NCBI RefSeq assembly: GCF_008704795.1
Contig: NZ_CP023690.1
Coordinates: 5,280,501-5,344,500, forward strand
Length of the DNA stretch: 64,000 bases
DNA from: Streptomyces spectabilis
GTDB taxonomy: Bacteria; Actinomycetota; Actinomycetes; Streptomycetales; Streptomycetaceae
Direction of reading: 5' to 3'
Below the pieces are notes generated by a model. It had not been told where the DNA came from and ran no database searches. It was given only the letters and a program-made list of their open reading frames with translations. A program made the translations under genes and the position numbers. Positions 42,589 to 50,858 of this stretch are shown piece by piece (the first letter of the stretch is position 1; each line of letters opens with the position of its first letter).

Positions 42589-43008
42589 ATGGCCACCGTT
42601 GAACTCCGCTTCAGCGCGCTGCCCGAGCACGTCAGGACCGCCCGACTGGTGGCGGCCGCGGTGGCGCGACGGGCCGGAGTGGACGAGGCCGTCCTCGATG
42701 AGGTCAGGCTCGCGGTCGGCGAGGCCTGCACCCGCGCCGTGGGGCTGCACCAGGCTGCCGGGATCACCGCGCCCGTGCGCGTCGCGCTGGTCGAGGAGGA
42801 GAAGCAGTTCTCCATCGAGGTCGGTGACGAGGCGCCGCGCGTCGTGCCCGCGGCCGCGCCGGGCGGCCGGCCCGGCGCGGAGGATCCGGAGGCCGAGGGC
42901 GAGGACGAGATGGGGCTCGCGGTGATCAGCGGCCTCGTCGACGACGTGGAGGTCACGGCGGACGAGGCCGGTGGCCTGATCCGCATGACCTGGCCCACGA
43001 CGCCCTAG
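42589..43008 (+). CDS. RsbW-like anti-sigma factor / ATP-binding protein (BldG partner)
   Basis: A 139-residue HATPase-type protein corresponding to SCO3548, which interacts with BldG. The N-box region is DEVRLAVGEACTRAV (about 41-55). The G1-type segment is degenerate (VGDEAPRV, then a Pro/Gly/Glu-rich insertion of about 30 residues), and G2 is MGLAVISGLVDDVEV. The insertion breaks the ATP lid, so kinase activity may be weak; this is inference. The start is ATG 42589 with GAGGGGG about 5 bases upstream; an earlier ATG at 42568 lacks a site. Confidence 0.9.
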   Translation: MATVELRFSALPEHVRTARLVAAAVARRAGVDEAVLDEVRLAVGEACTRAVGLHQAAGITAPVRVALVEEEKQFSIEVGDEAPRVVPAAAPGGRPGAEDPEAEGEDEMGLAVISGLVDDVEVTADEAGGLIRMTWPTTP

Positions 43009-43551
43009 CGACCCGGCCCCCGCGCAGCACCGTCGGCGACGCCACCCCCAGACACCCCAGAGGCCTCCTGGACACCCCAGCGGGGCCTCCTGGCATGAAC
43101 TGCCGCCCCCAGTGCCTCCAGCGGCTCCCGACCGGCTCCTGCCCGGCCCCCAAGCGGCTCCTGTCCGGCTCCCGACCGGCCCCCCAAGCGGCTCCCGATC
43201 GGCCTGCGACCCGCCTCCGACCGGTTCTCAACCCGTCCCCACCGCCTCCCGCTCCCGCGTTACATAAATCTGTTCGCCGTATGCGTGCGCGCAGTTTCTG
43301 TTTGTGTGACAAGTGGGGAAATTGGTGAGCGGGAGAACGGTGATCAATGGAGGTGACAGCGGGGAGGGCGGTCTCGGCGGCGGCGTCAATGGTTTTGGGG
43401 CATTACCGCTTTCGGGGTCAATCGGCGGGCGCGATCTTTTGAAGATACGCACCTGCGCGCCAATTCTGTTTGCGGCGCACTGTTTTGATCAGGTCAGGCT
43501 CCCTACAATCCGTCCACATCTTGAGCTCAGCCCAAGCGTCAAGGAGGACGA
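43009..43551. other. Intergenic region between the BldG partner gene and hppA
   Basis: 543 bp without a gene. 43080-43250 is a C-rich degenerate repeat (AAGCGGCTCC and relatives). From 43260 the composition turns A/T-richer and leads to a candidate hppA promoter at 43480-43509. Confidence 0.6.
43480..43509 (+). promoter_or_regulatory. Candidate promoter of the H+-pyrophosphatase gene
   Basis: A good -10 hexamer TACAAT at 43504-43509 with CTGTTT at 43480-43485, spacing 18. It lies 42 bases before the hppA start and the -10 is the best such match in the region. Confidence 0.45.
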
Positions 43552-45954
43552 ATGGCGGGGCTTTCTACCCCTCATCAGCTCGACCACCCCTCAATCCTCG
43601 CGGGTCCGGTACTGACCGACGACAACCGGCTCATCGTGATGGTCATCGCGGCCGTCGCGATCGCCGCCCTGGCGGTCGCCTGGGTGCTCGTCCGTCAAGT
43701 GCTCGCGGCCGACGAGGGCACCGACAGCATGAAGAAGATCGCGGCGGCGGTGCAGGAAGGCGCGAATGCCTATCTGTGGCGGCAGTTGCGGACCCTCGGC
43801 GTTTTCGCCGTCGTGGTGTTCTTCCTGCTCATGCTGCTGCCCGCGGACGACTGGAATCAGCGCATCGGCCGGTCGGTGTTCTTCCTGATCGGAGCTGCCT
43901 TCTCGGCGACCACCGGCTATATCGGTATGTGGCTCGCCGTGCGCAGCAATGTGCGCGTGGCCGCCGCGGCCCGGGAAGCGACACCGGCGGAAGGCGAGCC
44001 GGAAAAGGATCTCACCGCCGTCTCGCACAAAGCGATGAAGATCGCTTTCCGTACGGGCGGCGTCGTCGGCATGTTCACAGTGGGGCTCGGTCTGCTCGGT
44101 GCCTCCTGTGTCGTGCTCGTGTACGCGGCCGACGCACCGAAGGTGCTCGAAGGCTTCGGCCTCGGAGCCGCGCTGATCGCGATGTTCATGCGTGTCGGAG
44201 GCGGCATCTTCACCAAGGCCGCCGACGTCGGCGCCGACCTGGTCGGCAAGGTCGAACAGGGCATTCCGGAGGACGATCCGCGCAATGCCGCGACCATCGC
44301 CGACAACGTGGGCGACAACGTCGGCGACTGCGCAGGGATGGCCGCCGACCTCTTCGAGTCGTACGCCGTCACGCTCGTCGCCGCGCTGATCCTCGGCAAG
44401 GCCGCGTTCGGTGACGCCGGGCTCGCCTTCCCGCTGATCGTGCCCGCGATCGGCGTGATCACCGCGATGATCGGCATCTTCGCGGTGGCGCCACGGCGCT
44501 CCGACCGCAGCGGCATGACCGCCATCAACCGCGGCTTCTTCATCTCGGCGTTCATCTCGCTCGCGCTCGTCGCGGTGGCCGTCTTCGTCTACCTCCCGTC
44601 GTCGTACGCGGACTTGGACGGGGTCGAGGACGCGGCGATCCTGGCCAAGAGCGGCGACCCGCGGATCCTCGCGGTCGTGGCGGTCGCCATCGGCATCGTC
44701 CTGGCCGCGCTGATCCAGCAGCTCACCGGCTACTTCACCGAGACCACCCGGCGGCCGGTCAAGGACATCGGCAAGACCTCGCTCACGGGCCCGGCCACCG
44801 TCATCCTCGCGGGCATCTCCGTGGGCCTGGAATCAGCCGTCTACACGGCGCTGTTGATCGGCCTCGGCGTGTACGGGGCGTTCCTGCTCGGCGGTGCGTC
44901 GATCATGCTCGCCCTGTTCGCGGTGGCGCTGGCCGGGACCGGCCTGCTCACCACGGTCGGCGTCATCGTCGCCATGGACACCTTCGGACCGGTCTCCGAC
45001 AACGCGCAGGGCATCGCCGAGATGTCCGGCGACGTCCAGGGCGCGGGCGCGCAGGTGCTCACCGACCTGGACGCCGTGGGCAACACCACCAAGGCCATCA
45101 CCAAGGGCATCGCCATCGCCACGGCCGTCCTGGCGGCCTCGGCGCTGTTCGGCTCGTACCGGGACGCGATCGCCGAAGCGGCCGACGACGTCGGCCAGAA
45201 ACTCGGCGACGGTGCGCCGATGAACCTGGTGATGGACATCTCACAGCCGAACAACCTGGTGGGCCTGATCCTCGGCGCCGCGGTCGTGTTCCTCTTCTCG
45301 GGGCTCGCGATCAACGCGGTGTCGCGGTCGGCGGGGGCCGTGGTGTACGAGGTGCGGCGGCAGTTCCGCGAGCGCCCCGGGATCATGGACTACACGGAGC
45401 AGCCCGAGTACGGGCGCGTCGTCGACATCTGCACCAAGGACGCGCTGCGCGAGCTGGCCACGCCCGGTCTGATCGCCGTGCTCACGCCGATCGCGGTCGG
45501 CTTCACGTTCGGCGTCGGCGCGCTCGGCTCGTTCCTCGCGGGCGCGATCGGCACGGGCACGCTGATGGCGGTGTTCCTGGCCAACTCCGGTGGCGCGTGG
45601 GACAACGCGAAGAAGCTGGTCGAGGACGGCCACCACGGCGGCAAGGGCAGCGAGGCCCACGCCGCGACGGTGATCGGCGACACGGTCGGCGACCCGTTCA
45701 AGGACACCGCGGGCCCGGCGATCAACCCGCTGTTGAAGGTGATGAACCTGGTGGCGCTGCTCATCGCGCCCGCGGTCGTCAAGTTCAGCTACGGAGAGGA
45801 CAAGAGCGTCGCCATGCGCGTCCTGATCGCGGCCCTGTCCATCGCGGTCATCGTCGGCGCGGTGTACGTGTCCAAGCGGCGCGGCATCGCCGTCGGTGAC
45901 GAGGAGAACCCGGGGAAGGTCGCCAGCTCGGCCGACCCCGCGATCGTCTCGTAG
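43552..45954 (+). CDS. hppA: Membrane H+-translocating pyrophosphatase
   Basis: An 800-residue ion pump that hydrolyses pyrophosphate in the cytoplasm and exports protons. About 16 membrane helices are visible. The substrate motifs are ADVGADLVGKVEQGIPEDDPRN and DNVGDNVGDCAGMAADLFE, with the second acidic block GDTVGDPFKDTAGPAINPLLK near the end. The segment GNTTKAITKG has lysine where K+-dependent enzymes carry alanine (GNTTAA), which places it in the K+-independent H+ pumps. The N-terminal extension of about 18 residues before the first helix is typical of Streptomyces. Confidence 0.95.
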   Translation: MAGLSTPHQLDHPSILAGPVLTDDNRLIVMVIAAVAIAALAVAWVLVRQVLAADEGTDSMKKIAAAVQEGANAYLWRQLRTLGVFAVVVFFLLMLLPADDWNQRIGRSVFFLIGAAFSATTGYIGMWLAVRSNVRVAAAAREATPAEGEPEKDLTAVSHKAMKIAFRTGGVVGMFTVGLGLLGASCVVLVYAADAPKVLEGFGLGAALIAMFMRVGGGIFTKAADVGADLVGKVEQGIPEDDPRNAATIADNVGDNVGDCAGMAADLFESYAVTLVAALILGKAAFGDAGLAFPLIVPAIGVITAMIGIFAVAPRRSDRSGMTAINRGFFISAFISLALVAVAVFVYLPSSYADLDGVEDAAILAKSGDPRILAVVAVAIGIVLAALIQQLTGYFTETTRRPVKDIGKTSLTGPATVILAGISVGLESAVYTALLIGLGVYGAFLLGGASIMLALFAVALAGTGLLTTVGVIVAMDTFGPVSDNAQGIAEMSGDVQGAGAQVLTDLDAVGNTTKAITKGIAIATAVLAASALFGSYRDAIAEAADDVGQKLGDGAPMNLVMDISQPNNLVGLILGAAVVFLFSGLAINAVSRSAGAVVYEVRRQFRERPGIMDYTEQPEYGRVVDICTKDALRELATPGLIAVLTPIAVGFTFGVGALGSFLAGAIGTGTLMAVFLANSGGAWDNAKKLVEDGHHGGKGSEAHAATVIGDTVGDPFKDTAGPAINPLLKVMNLVALLIAPAVVKFSYGEDKSVAMRVLIAALSIAVIVGAVYVSKRRGIAVGDEENPGKVASSADPAIVS

Positions 45955-45976
45955 CCGGTCTTTCCGTCCCAACACG

Positions 45977-46012
45977 GGGGCGGGTGGCGCCTTTTGAGGC
46001 GCTGCCCGCCCC
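45977..46012 (+). terminator. Terminator after hppA
   Basis: GGGGCGGG (45977-45984) pairs with CCCGCCCC (46005-46012). After a TG/TG mismatch, inner GCGCC pairs with GGCGC around TTTTGA. It begins 22 bases after the stop. Confidence 0.75.
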
Positions 46013-46179
46013 TCGTGCGTGTCGGCGGCGCCTCCCGGCGCCTCCCGTGAGCCTTCTCTCGCCCCGCGCCCCTTGGTGCAAATGGCTGCAATAGCGGTGG
46101 TACCGGACGCCCGGCGTGCGGTCACCGCCCCCTCGACGTGTAAGTTCCGGGGCCGAGAGCCATGGAAGGGACCAATCCG

Positions 46180-46746
46180 GTGAACAAGAAGCTCGCGGCC
46201 GCACTGTCCGGCGGTGCGGTACTGGTACTGGCGCTGTCGGGGTGCTCGGACGACGACGGCAACAAGAAGCTGGACGACTGGGCCAAGAAGGTCTGCGACA
46301 CGGCCGTACAGGCCCAGTCGAAGAAGATCGCGGACGCCAACGCGGCGATCAAGAAGCAGACCGCGGACAACAGCTCGCCGGAGGAAGTGAAGAAGACCGA
46401 CTCGCAGGCGTTCCAGGACATCTCCGACGCCTACAAGGAGCGCAGCGCCGCCCTGAAGAAGGCGGGCGCGCCGCCGGTCGACGACGGCGAGAAGAAGCTG
46501 AACGCCGCCGTGAAGGAGCTGGACGGCCTCTCCAAGTCGTACGCGGGCCTCAAGACGCAGACCGACAAGCTCGACACGAAGAACCAGTCGGCCTTCGCGG
46601 ACGACCTCGCCAAGGTCGCCGAGGAGCTGGGCAAGCTCAGCAAGAGCGAGAACACGGCCCAGAAGCAGCTGGAGGCCGGGGACGTCGGCAAGGCCATGCG
46701 CGAGCAGGACAGCTGCAAGGCCGGAAGCTCGCCTTCGGCCAGCTGA
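46180..46746 (+). CDS. Small helical lipoprotein
   Basis: A 188-residue exported lipoprotein. The signal peptide VNKKLAAALSGGAVLVLALSGC ends in the lipobox ALSGC. The rest is charged and helical (KKLDDWAKKVCD, LDGLSKSYAGLKTQTDKLDT), rich in Lys, Ala and Asp, with two more cysteines, and looks like an extracellular coiled-coil bundle. No family function is known. The start is GTG 46180, preceded by GGAAGGGA; an ATG at 46162 would add six residues. Confidence 0.82.
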   Translation: MNKKLAAALSGGAVLVLALSGCSDDDGNKKLDDWAKKVCDTAVQAQSKKIADANAAIKKQTADNSSPEEVKKTDSQAFQDISDAYKERSAALKKAGAPPVDDGEKKLNAAVKELDGLSKSYAGLKTQTDKLDTKNQSAFADDLAKVAEELGKLSKSENTAQKQLEAGDVGKAMREQDSCKAGSSPSAS

Positions 46747-46855
46747 CGGCTCGGCAGGTCGCGGGGCTCGTCGGCGCGTCGGGGCGGCGGCTGTAGAGCT
46801 GGGCGACCAGGGCACGGCGACCAGAGCCCGGCGACCCCGCCCGTGCGGTGTGATG

Positions 46856-46885
46856 AAGGGCGCCTCCTCGGCAGGGAGCGCCCTT
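46856..46885. terminator. Hairpin between convergent lipoprotein and methyltransferase genes
   Basis: AAGGGCGC (46856-46863) pairs with GCGCCCTT (46878-46885), with further TCC/GGG pairing inside. It lies in the 158-bp gap between the two stops. Confidence 0.6.
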
Positions 46886-46904
46886 CTCGCGCCCTTCTCG
46901 CGTC

Positions 46905-47732
46905 CTACGTACGCACCGCCGTGGCCACCACCGTCGTGTACCGCATCGTGAAGCCGCCTCCTGCCGCGTCCACGGCGGCTCCGACGCCCGCGAGGACCTC
47001 CTCCAGGCGGGCGGCCGGGAGGCCGGTGTGGCCCCCGGTCGTGGGCAGCTGGTCCAGCCACTCGTCCCTGGTGTAGTCCCGCTCCCAGGTGAAGCGCCAC
47101 TCCTCCGGCGCGCCGAACGCGCTCGCCGCACGCATCCCGTCGGCGGCCTTCAGGACGAGCGCCGCGTACGCGTCTCCGGCGGACATCGTCCACTGGCGGG
47201 CGGCGAGCGAGTCGGGCAGCACGCGGCTGTAGACCCCCGCGAAGGCCTCCATGAGGCCGGCCGGGGGCTCGCCCGCGTTCCAGAACACGGCGAGGCGGCC
47301 GCCGGGCCGCAGCGTCCGGGCCGCCTTCGCCGCGCCCGCCACCGGGTCCACCCAGTGCCACGCCTGGCCGGAGACGACCGCGTCGAAGGCCCGCCCGGCC
47401 GGTTCCCAGCCCTCGAACGCCGCCACCTCCACCGAGAGGCCGCGCCGCCGCGCCAGGGCCGCCATCCGCGCGTCCGGCTCGACCCCGAGCACCCGGCATC
47501 CGGTCGCCTGGAACTGGCGGGCGGCGATACCGGTCCCCGTGCCGACGTCGACGACATCGGGTCCCGGGCTCGCGGCGACGACGCGGTCCACCAGGTCCTG
47601 GGGGTAGCCGGGCCGGGCCCGGTCGTAGCGGTCGGCGTCCGCACCGAACGACTCGGCCACGTCGCGATGTTGATGGGGCGTCGGCTCGCTGGGAGGGCCC
47701 TGCTCCGCTGGCCCCGGCGGTAAAGTGGGCAT
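46905..47732 (-). CDS. Class I SAM-dependent methyltransferase
   Basis: A 275-residue methyltransferase. SAM motif I is VVDVGTGTGIAARQF (about 60-74), motif II lies near GCRVLGVEPDARM, and VVSGQAWHWVDP and LRPGGRLAVFWN follow. This Ala/Trp pattern (QAWHW) fits the UbiE/trans-aconitate-like class. The start chosen is ATG 47732; it lies within the first of two palindromes (47724-47741). Divergent from a TetR gene at 47851, which probably represses it. Substrate unknown. Confidence 0.86.
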   Translation of the reverse strand: MPTLPPGPAEQGPPSEPTPHQHRDVAESFGADADRYDRARPGYPQDLVDRVVAASPGPDVVDVGTGTGIAARQFQATGCRVLGVEPDARMAALARRRGLSVEVAAFEGWEPAGRAFDAVVSGQAWHWVDPVAGAAKAARTLRPGGRLAVFWNAGEPPAGLMEAFAGVYSRVLPDSLAARQWTMSAGDAYAALVLKAADGMRAASAFGAPEEWRFTWERDYTRDEWLDQLPTTGGHTGLPAARLEEVLAGVGAAVDAAGGGFTMRYTTVVATAVRT

Positions 47733-47763
47733 GCGCCCACTATGAGTGGGCGCTCGCCCACTC
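47724..47763. promoter_or_regulatory. Double palindromic operator between methyltransferase and TetR genes
   Basis: Palindrome 1 at 47724-47741 has arms AGTGGGC/GCCCACT around ATGC. Palindrome 2 at 47744-47763 has arms GAGTGGGCG/CGCCCACTC around CT. The centres are 21 bp apart, two helical turns, so two dimers could sit on the same face. Palindrome 1 covers the methyltransferase ATG (47730-47732). Confidence 0.75.
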
Positions 47764-47850
47764 GTCAACGGCCCGGCAGCCGAAGGCCGCAGCGCCCTAG
47801 AAGCAGCCCGTAAGTGCCCGTAAGTGCCCGCTAGTAAAGGAGAGGCCCCG

Positions 47851-48450
47851 GTGCCCACAGGAGTCGCCATCCGCGACGCGCGCGAGCAGCTCTTCGACGC
47901 CGCCGAGCGCGTCCTGCTCCGGGACGGGCCGAGCGCGCTGACCAGCCGGGCGGTCACCACGGAGGCGGGCTGTGCCAAGGGCGTGCTGCACCGGCACTTC
48001 GCCGACTTCGACGCCTTCCTCGCCGAACTGGTCCTGGACCGCGTCGCCCGCGTCGACCGTCAGGCCGCCGTGCTGCGCGCGTCCGCCGGGACCGGCACCG
48101 TCGTCGGCAACCTCAGCGGCGCCCTGACGGAGCTGTTCGGCTCGGTCGCCGTGGCGGTGGTCGGCCTCGTGACCTCGCGCGACGAGCTGCGCGCCCGGCT
48201 GCGGCAGGTGCGGCCCACCGGGGTGCCGGTGCTCGCGGAGGCCACCGCCATGGTCGTCGCGTACCTCTGCGCCGAGCGCGAACGGGGCCGTCTCGCGGCC
48301 TACGCCGACGTCGACACGCTCGCGCCCACGCTGATCGGCGCCGGGCACCTGCTGTTCGCCGACCGGAAGGGCGCCCCGCCGGAGCCCGAGGCCGTCGAGA
48401 AAGTCGTGCGTACGGTCGTCGCGGGCGTTGTGCGCGGACCGTCTGCCTGA
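47851..48450 (+). CDS. TetR/AcrR family regulator
   Basis: A 199-residue repressor with a standard TetR N-terminus: REQLFDAAERVLLRDGPSALTSRAV, then TTEAGCAKGVLHRHFADFDAFLAELV (helix-turn-helix about 30-55). The C-terminal ligand domain is helical and unassigned. The start is GTG 47851 with AAGGAGAGG upstream; an earlier ATG at 47824 gives nine extra residues. It faces the methyltransferase gene across two palindromes and most likely controls that gene and itself. Confidence 0.9.
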   Translation: MPTGVAIRDAREQLFDAAERVLLRDGPSALTSRAVTTEAGCAKGVLHRHFADFDAFLAELVLDRVARVDRQAAVLRASAGTGTVVGNLSGALTELFGSVAVAVVGLVTSRDELRARLRQVRPTGVPVLAEATAMVVAYLCAERERGRLAAYADVDTLAPTLIGAGHLLFADRKGAPPEPEAVEKVVRTVVAGVVRGPSA

Positions 48451-48464
48451 GCACGGGTCACAAT

Positions 48465-50000
48465 GTGGGCGTGAGCTATGGCCTGCCTTTGTCTGAACGT
48501 TCCGATGTCACCGCCCGCCTCAGGGAGGCCCTCCTGGGGGCCGACTTCACCGCGGACGGACTCCTCGAACTCCTGGGGGCGTCCGCGTACGCCGCACTCG
48601 CGCGCAGCGAGACCGTGCCCGCGCTGCGGGCCACCCGGGGCGACGGCGACCTGGAGACGCTCGTACGGCTCTTCCTGTTGCAGCGCTCCGTGCCTCGCGC
48701 GCGCGTGGAGCGCGTGCTGCCCGTCGGCCCCCTCCTGGAGAGCGGTTGGCTCGCGGAGGACCGCGCGGCGGGCGAGGGCGGCGACCTCAAGGCCACCGTC
48801 GACGTACGCCCGTACGGAGGGCCCGACGGCGAGGACTGGTTCATCGTCTCTGACCTGGGGTGCGCGGTCGGCGGGGCCGGGGGCATCGGCAGCCGTGACG
48901 AAGGCGTGGTGCTCGGCGTCGGCGGCGCTTCCACGACGCTCGCCGGGGTCACCGTGCGCACACCCGTGGCCAGTGCCCTCGATGTCGGTACGGGCTCCGG
49001 CATCCAGGCCCTGCACGCCGCCCAGCACGCCACCCGCGTCACCGCGACCGACCTCAACCCCCGTGCCCTGCACATCACCCGGCTCACGCTCGCGCTCTCC
49101 GGGGCACCGGACGCGGACCTGCGGGAGGGCTCGCTGTACCAGCCGGTCGAGGGCGAGACGTACGACCTCATCGTGTCCAACCCGCCGTTCGTGATCTCGC
49201 CCGGCGCGCGGCTCACGTACCGCGACGGCGGCATGGGCGGGGACGATCTGTGCCGCTCGATCGTTCAGCAGGCGGGGGACATGTTGAACGAAGGGGGGTA
49301 CGCGCACTTCCTCGCCAACTGGCAGCACGTGGAGGGCGAGGAGTGGACCGAGCGCGTCCGTTCCTGGGTGCCGCGTGGCTGTGACGCCTGGATCGTGCAG
49401 CGCGAGGTGCAGGACATCACGCAGTACGCGGAGTTGTGGCTGCGCGACGCCGGGGACCACCGCACCGATCCGGCGGAGTACGCGGCGCTGTACGACGCGT
49501 GGCTCGACGAGTTCGAGGCCCGCAAGGCCAAGGGCGTCGGCTTCGGCTGGATCACGCTGCGCAAGTCCGGGGCCGCCGAGCCGTCCGTGACCATCGAGGA
49601 GTGGCCGCACCCCGTCGAGCAGCCCCTCGGTGAGACGGTCCGGGCCCACTTCGCCCGCCAGGACTATCTGCGTGCCCACGACGACGCCGCGCTGCTCGCC
49701 GACCACTTCAAGCTCGCCGCCGACGTCGTGCAGGAGCAGGTCGGCATGCCCGGTGCCGAGGACCCGGAGCACGTCGTGCTGCGCCAGCACCGCGGCATGC
49801 GGCGGGCAACCCGCGTGGACACCGTGGGCGCGGGCTTCGCCGGCGTGTGTGACGGCACGCTCGGCGCCGGCCGCATCCTGGACGCCATCGCCCAGCTGAT
49901 GGGCGAGGACCCGGTGGCGCTCCGGGACCGCACCCCGGCCCAGATCCGGCTCCTGGTGGAGCAGGGATTCCTGGAGCCGGTGGGGCAGCAGGGGCGGTAG
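48465..50000 (+). CDS. PrmC/HemK-like methyltransferase
   Basis: A 511-residue protein. Residues about 1-150 are a helical N-terminal domain. The Rossmann methyltransferase core has ALDVGTGSGIQALHAA (motif I), VTATDLNPRALHITRLTLAL and the N-P-P-F motif in DLIVSNPPFVISPG, which is the signature of enzymes that methylate exocyclic amide or amino groups (glutamine N5 or nucleic acid N6). The C-terminal 150 residues are a separate unassigned domain. The start is GTG 48465; GTG 48471 is as good. A peptide-release-factor or ribosomal target is likely but not shown. Confidence 0.88.
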   Translation: MGVSYGLPLSERSDVTARLREALLGADFTADGLLELLGASAYAALARSETVPALRATRGDGDLETLVRLFLLQRSVPRARVERVLPVGPLLESGWLAEDRAAGEGGDLKATVDVRPYGGPDGEDWFIVSDLGCAVGGAGGIGSRDEGVVLGVGGASTTLAGVTVRTPVASALDVGTGSGIQALHAAQHATRVTATDLNPRALHITRLTLALSGAPDADLREGSLYQPVEGETYDLIVSNPPFVISPGARLTYRDGGMGGDDLCRSIVQQAGDMLNEGGYAHFLANWQHVEGEEWTERVRSWVPRGCDAWIVQREVQDITQYAELWLRDAGDHRTDPAEYAALYDAWLDEFEARKAKGVGFGWITLRKSGAAEPSVTIEEWPHPVEQPLGETVRAHFARQDYLRAHDDAALLADHFKLAADVVQEQVGMPGAEDPEHVVLRQHRGMRRATRVDTVGAGFAGVCDGTLGAGRILDAIAQLMGEDPVALRDRTPAQIRLLVEQGFLEPVGQQGR

Positions 50001-50286
50001 GGACGGCCGTGGCGACCGGAGGCGCGTCTCGTGCGGGCTCCGGCCGGTCACGTACGCGGTGTGAGCGACTTCTGTACGCAACGTGACGAGTCCCTGTCAC
50101 CACCGGGGGCCGATCCCCGTACCCACCCGGAGTCGGCCCTTCCGCGTATGGAACCGGCCATTGTCGTCCCGCCCCGCCGCCCCTCGTTCACCCGGATTTC
50201 GTGGTTCCGCCGCCTGGACGTGCCAGCGTCCGCAGCCGGGGCATCCCACAGATGTCACGTACGGGACTGCACGGGGAGGCCGGGCC

Positions 50287-50484
50287 ATGGAGAGCGGACC
50301 AGCGATCTTCGCCGGGACGGTGTTCGCGCTGTTCGGCGCCGCGCTGCTGCTGTGGACCGGCACCCGGGTCGCCCATCGCGCCCCGGTGGCGCACGGGGTG
50401 CAGCAGACGGCCGCCGCGGCCCTGGCCACCTTGGCGGGCTGCGGCGCCCTGGCCCTGGCGGTGTGGTCCTTCACACGCATGTGA
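50287..50484 (+). CDS. Small two-helix membrane protein (65 aa)
   Basis: Encodes MESGPAIFAGTVFALFGAAL and 45 more residues. Two hydrophobic helices (about 7-23 and 42-61) enclose a short basic loop. The ATG at 50287 has GGGAGG seven bases upstream. No domain is recognised. It lies alone upstream of topA, and homologues occupy this place in other Streptomyces as far as I recall. Confidence 0.75.
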   Translation: MESGPAIFAGTVFALFGAALLLWTGTRVAHRAPVAHGVQQTAAAALATLAGCGALALAVWSFTRM

Positions 50485-50858
50485 GGCCGGGCGGGCGGCG
50501 CGTCCGCCCCCGGCCGTCGGCCCGCTCCACGCATGCTCCTGCCCGGGACACGGGAGAGAGACCGCGGCAGGCCGTCGGCGAGCGCACAGCGCGACCACAA
50601 CCACCGGGCGGTCGATGCGCGCCGGGCCCGGCCACCGTGCACGGTTCAAGGCCCCGCGGCCAGCCCAGGCGGCAGGAATGGCGGTAGTCGGGTTACCGTT
50701 CGAGTGGCCGTTGCGAGCTTTTCCCGTTTGACACGGGGGCGGGATGTACCGTCACACTCCGCAGCGACAGCGCAACCGCAAGCGCCGTCACGGCGACCCT
50801 TCAGGGGGCGCCGGGCACCGTACTGCCAACCGAGTGTCGACCGGAGAGAAGAGCGAAG
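50485..50858. other. topA upstream region
   Basis: 374 bp without a gene, containing a consensus TTGACA at 50728-50733 that may be the -35 box of a topA promoter. The candidate -10 region at about 50751-50757 (GTCACAC) is poor. Confidence 0.5.
50728..50757 (+). promoter_or_regulatory. Candidate topA promoter
   Basis: TTGACA at 50728-50733 is a perfect -35 match, about 125 bases upstream of the topA start; the -10 hexamer is not convincing. In S. coelicolor topA is driven by supercoiling-sensitive promoters, which often have imperfect -10 boxes or spacing. Confidence 0.35.
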
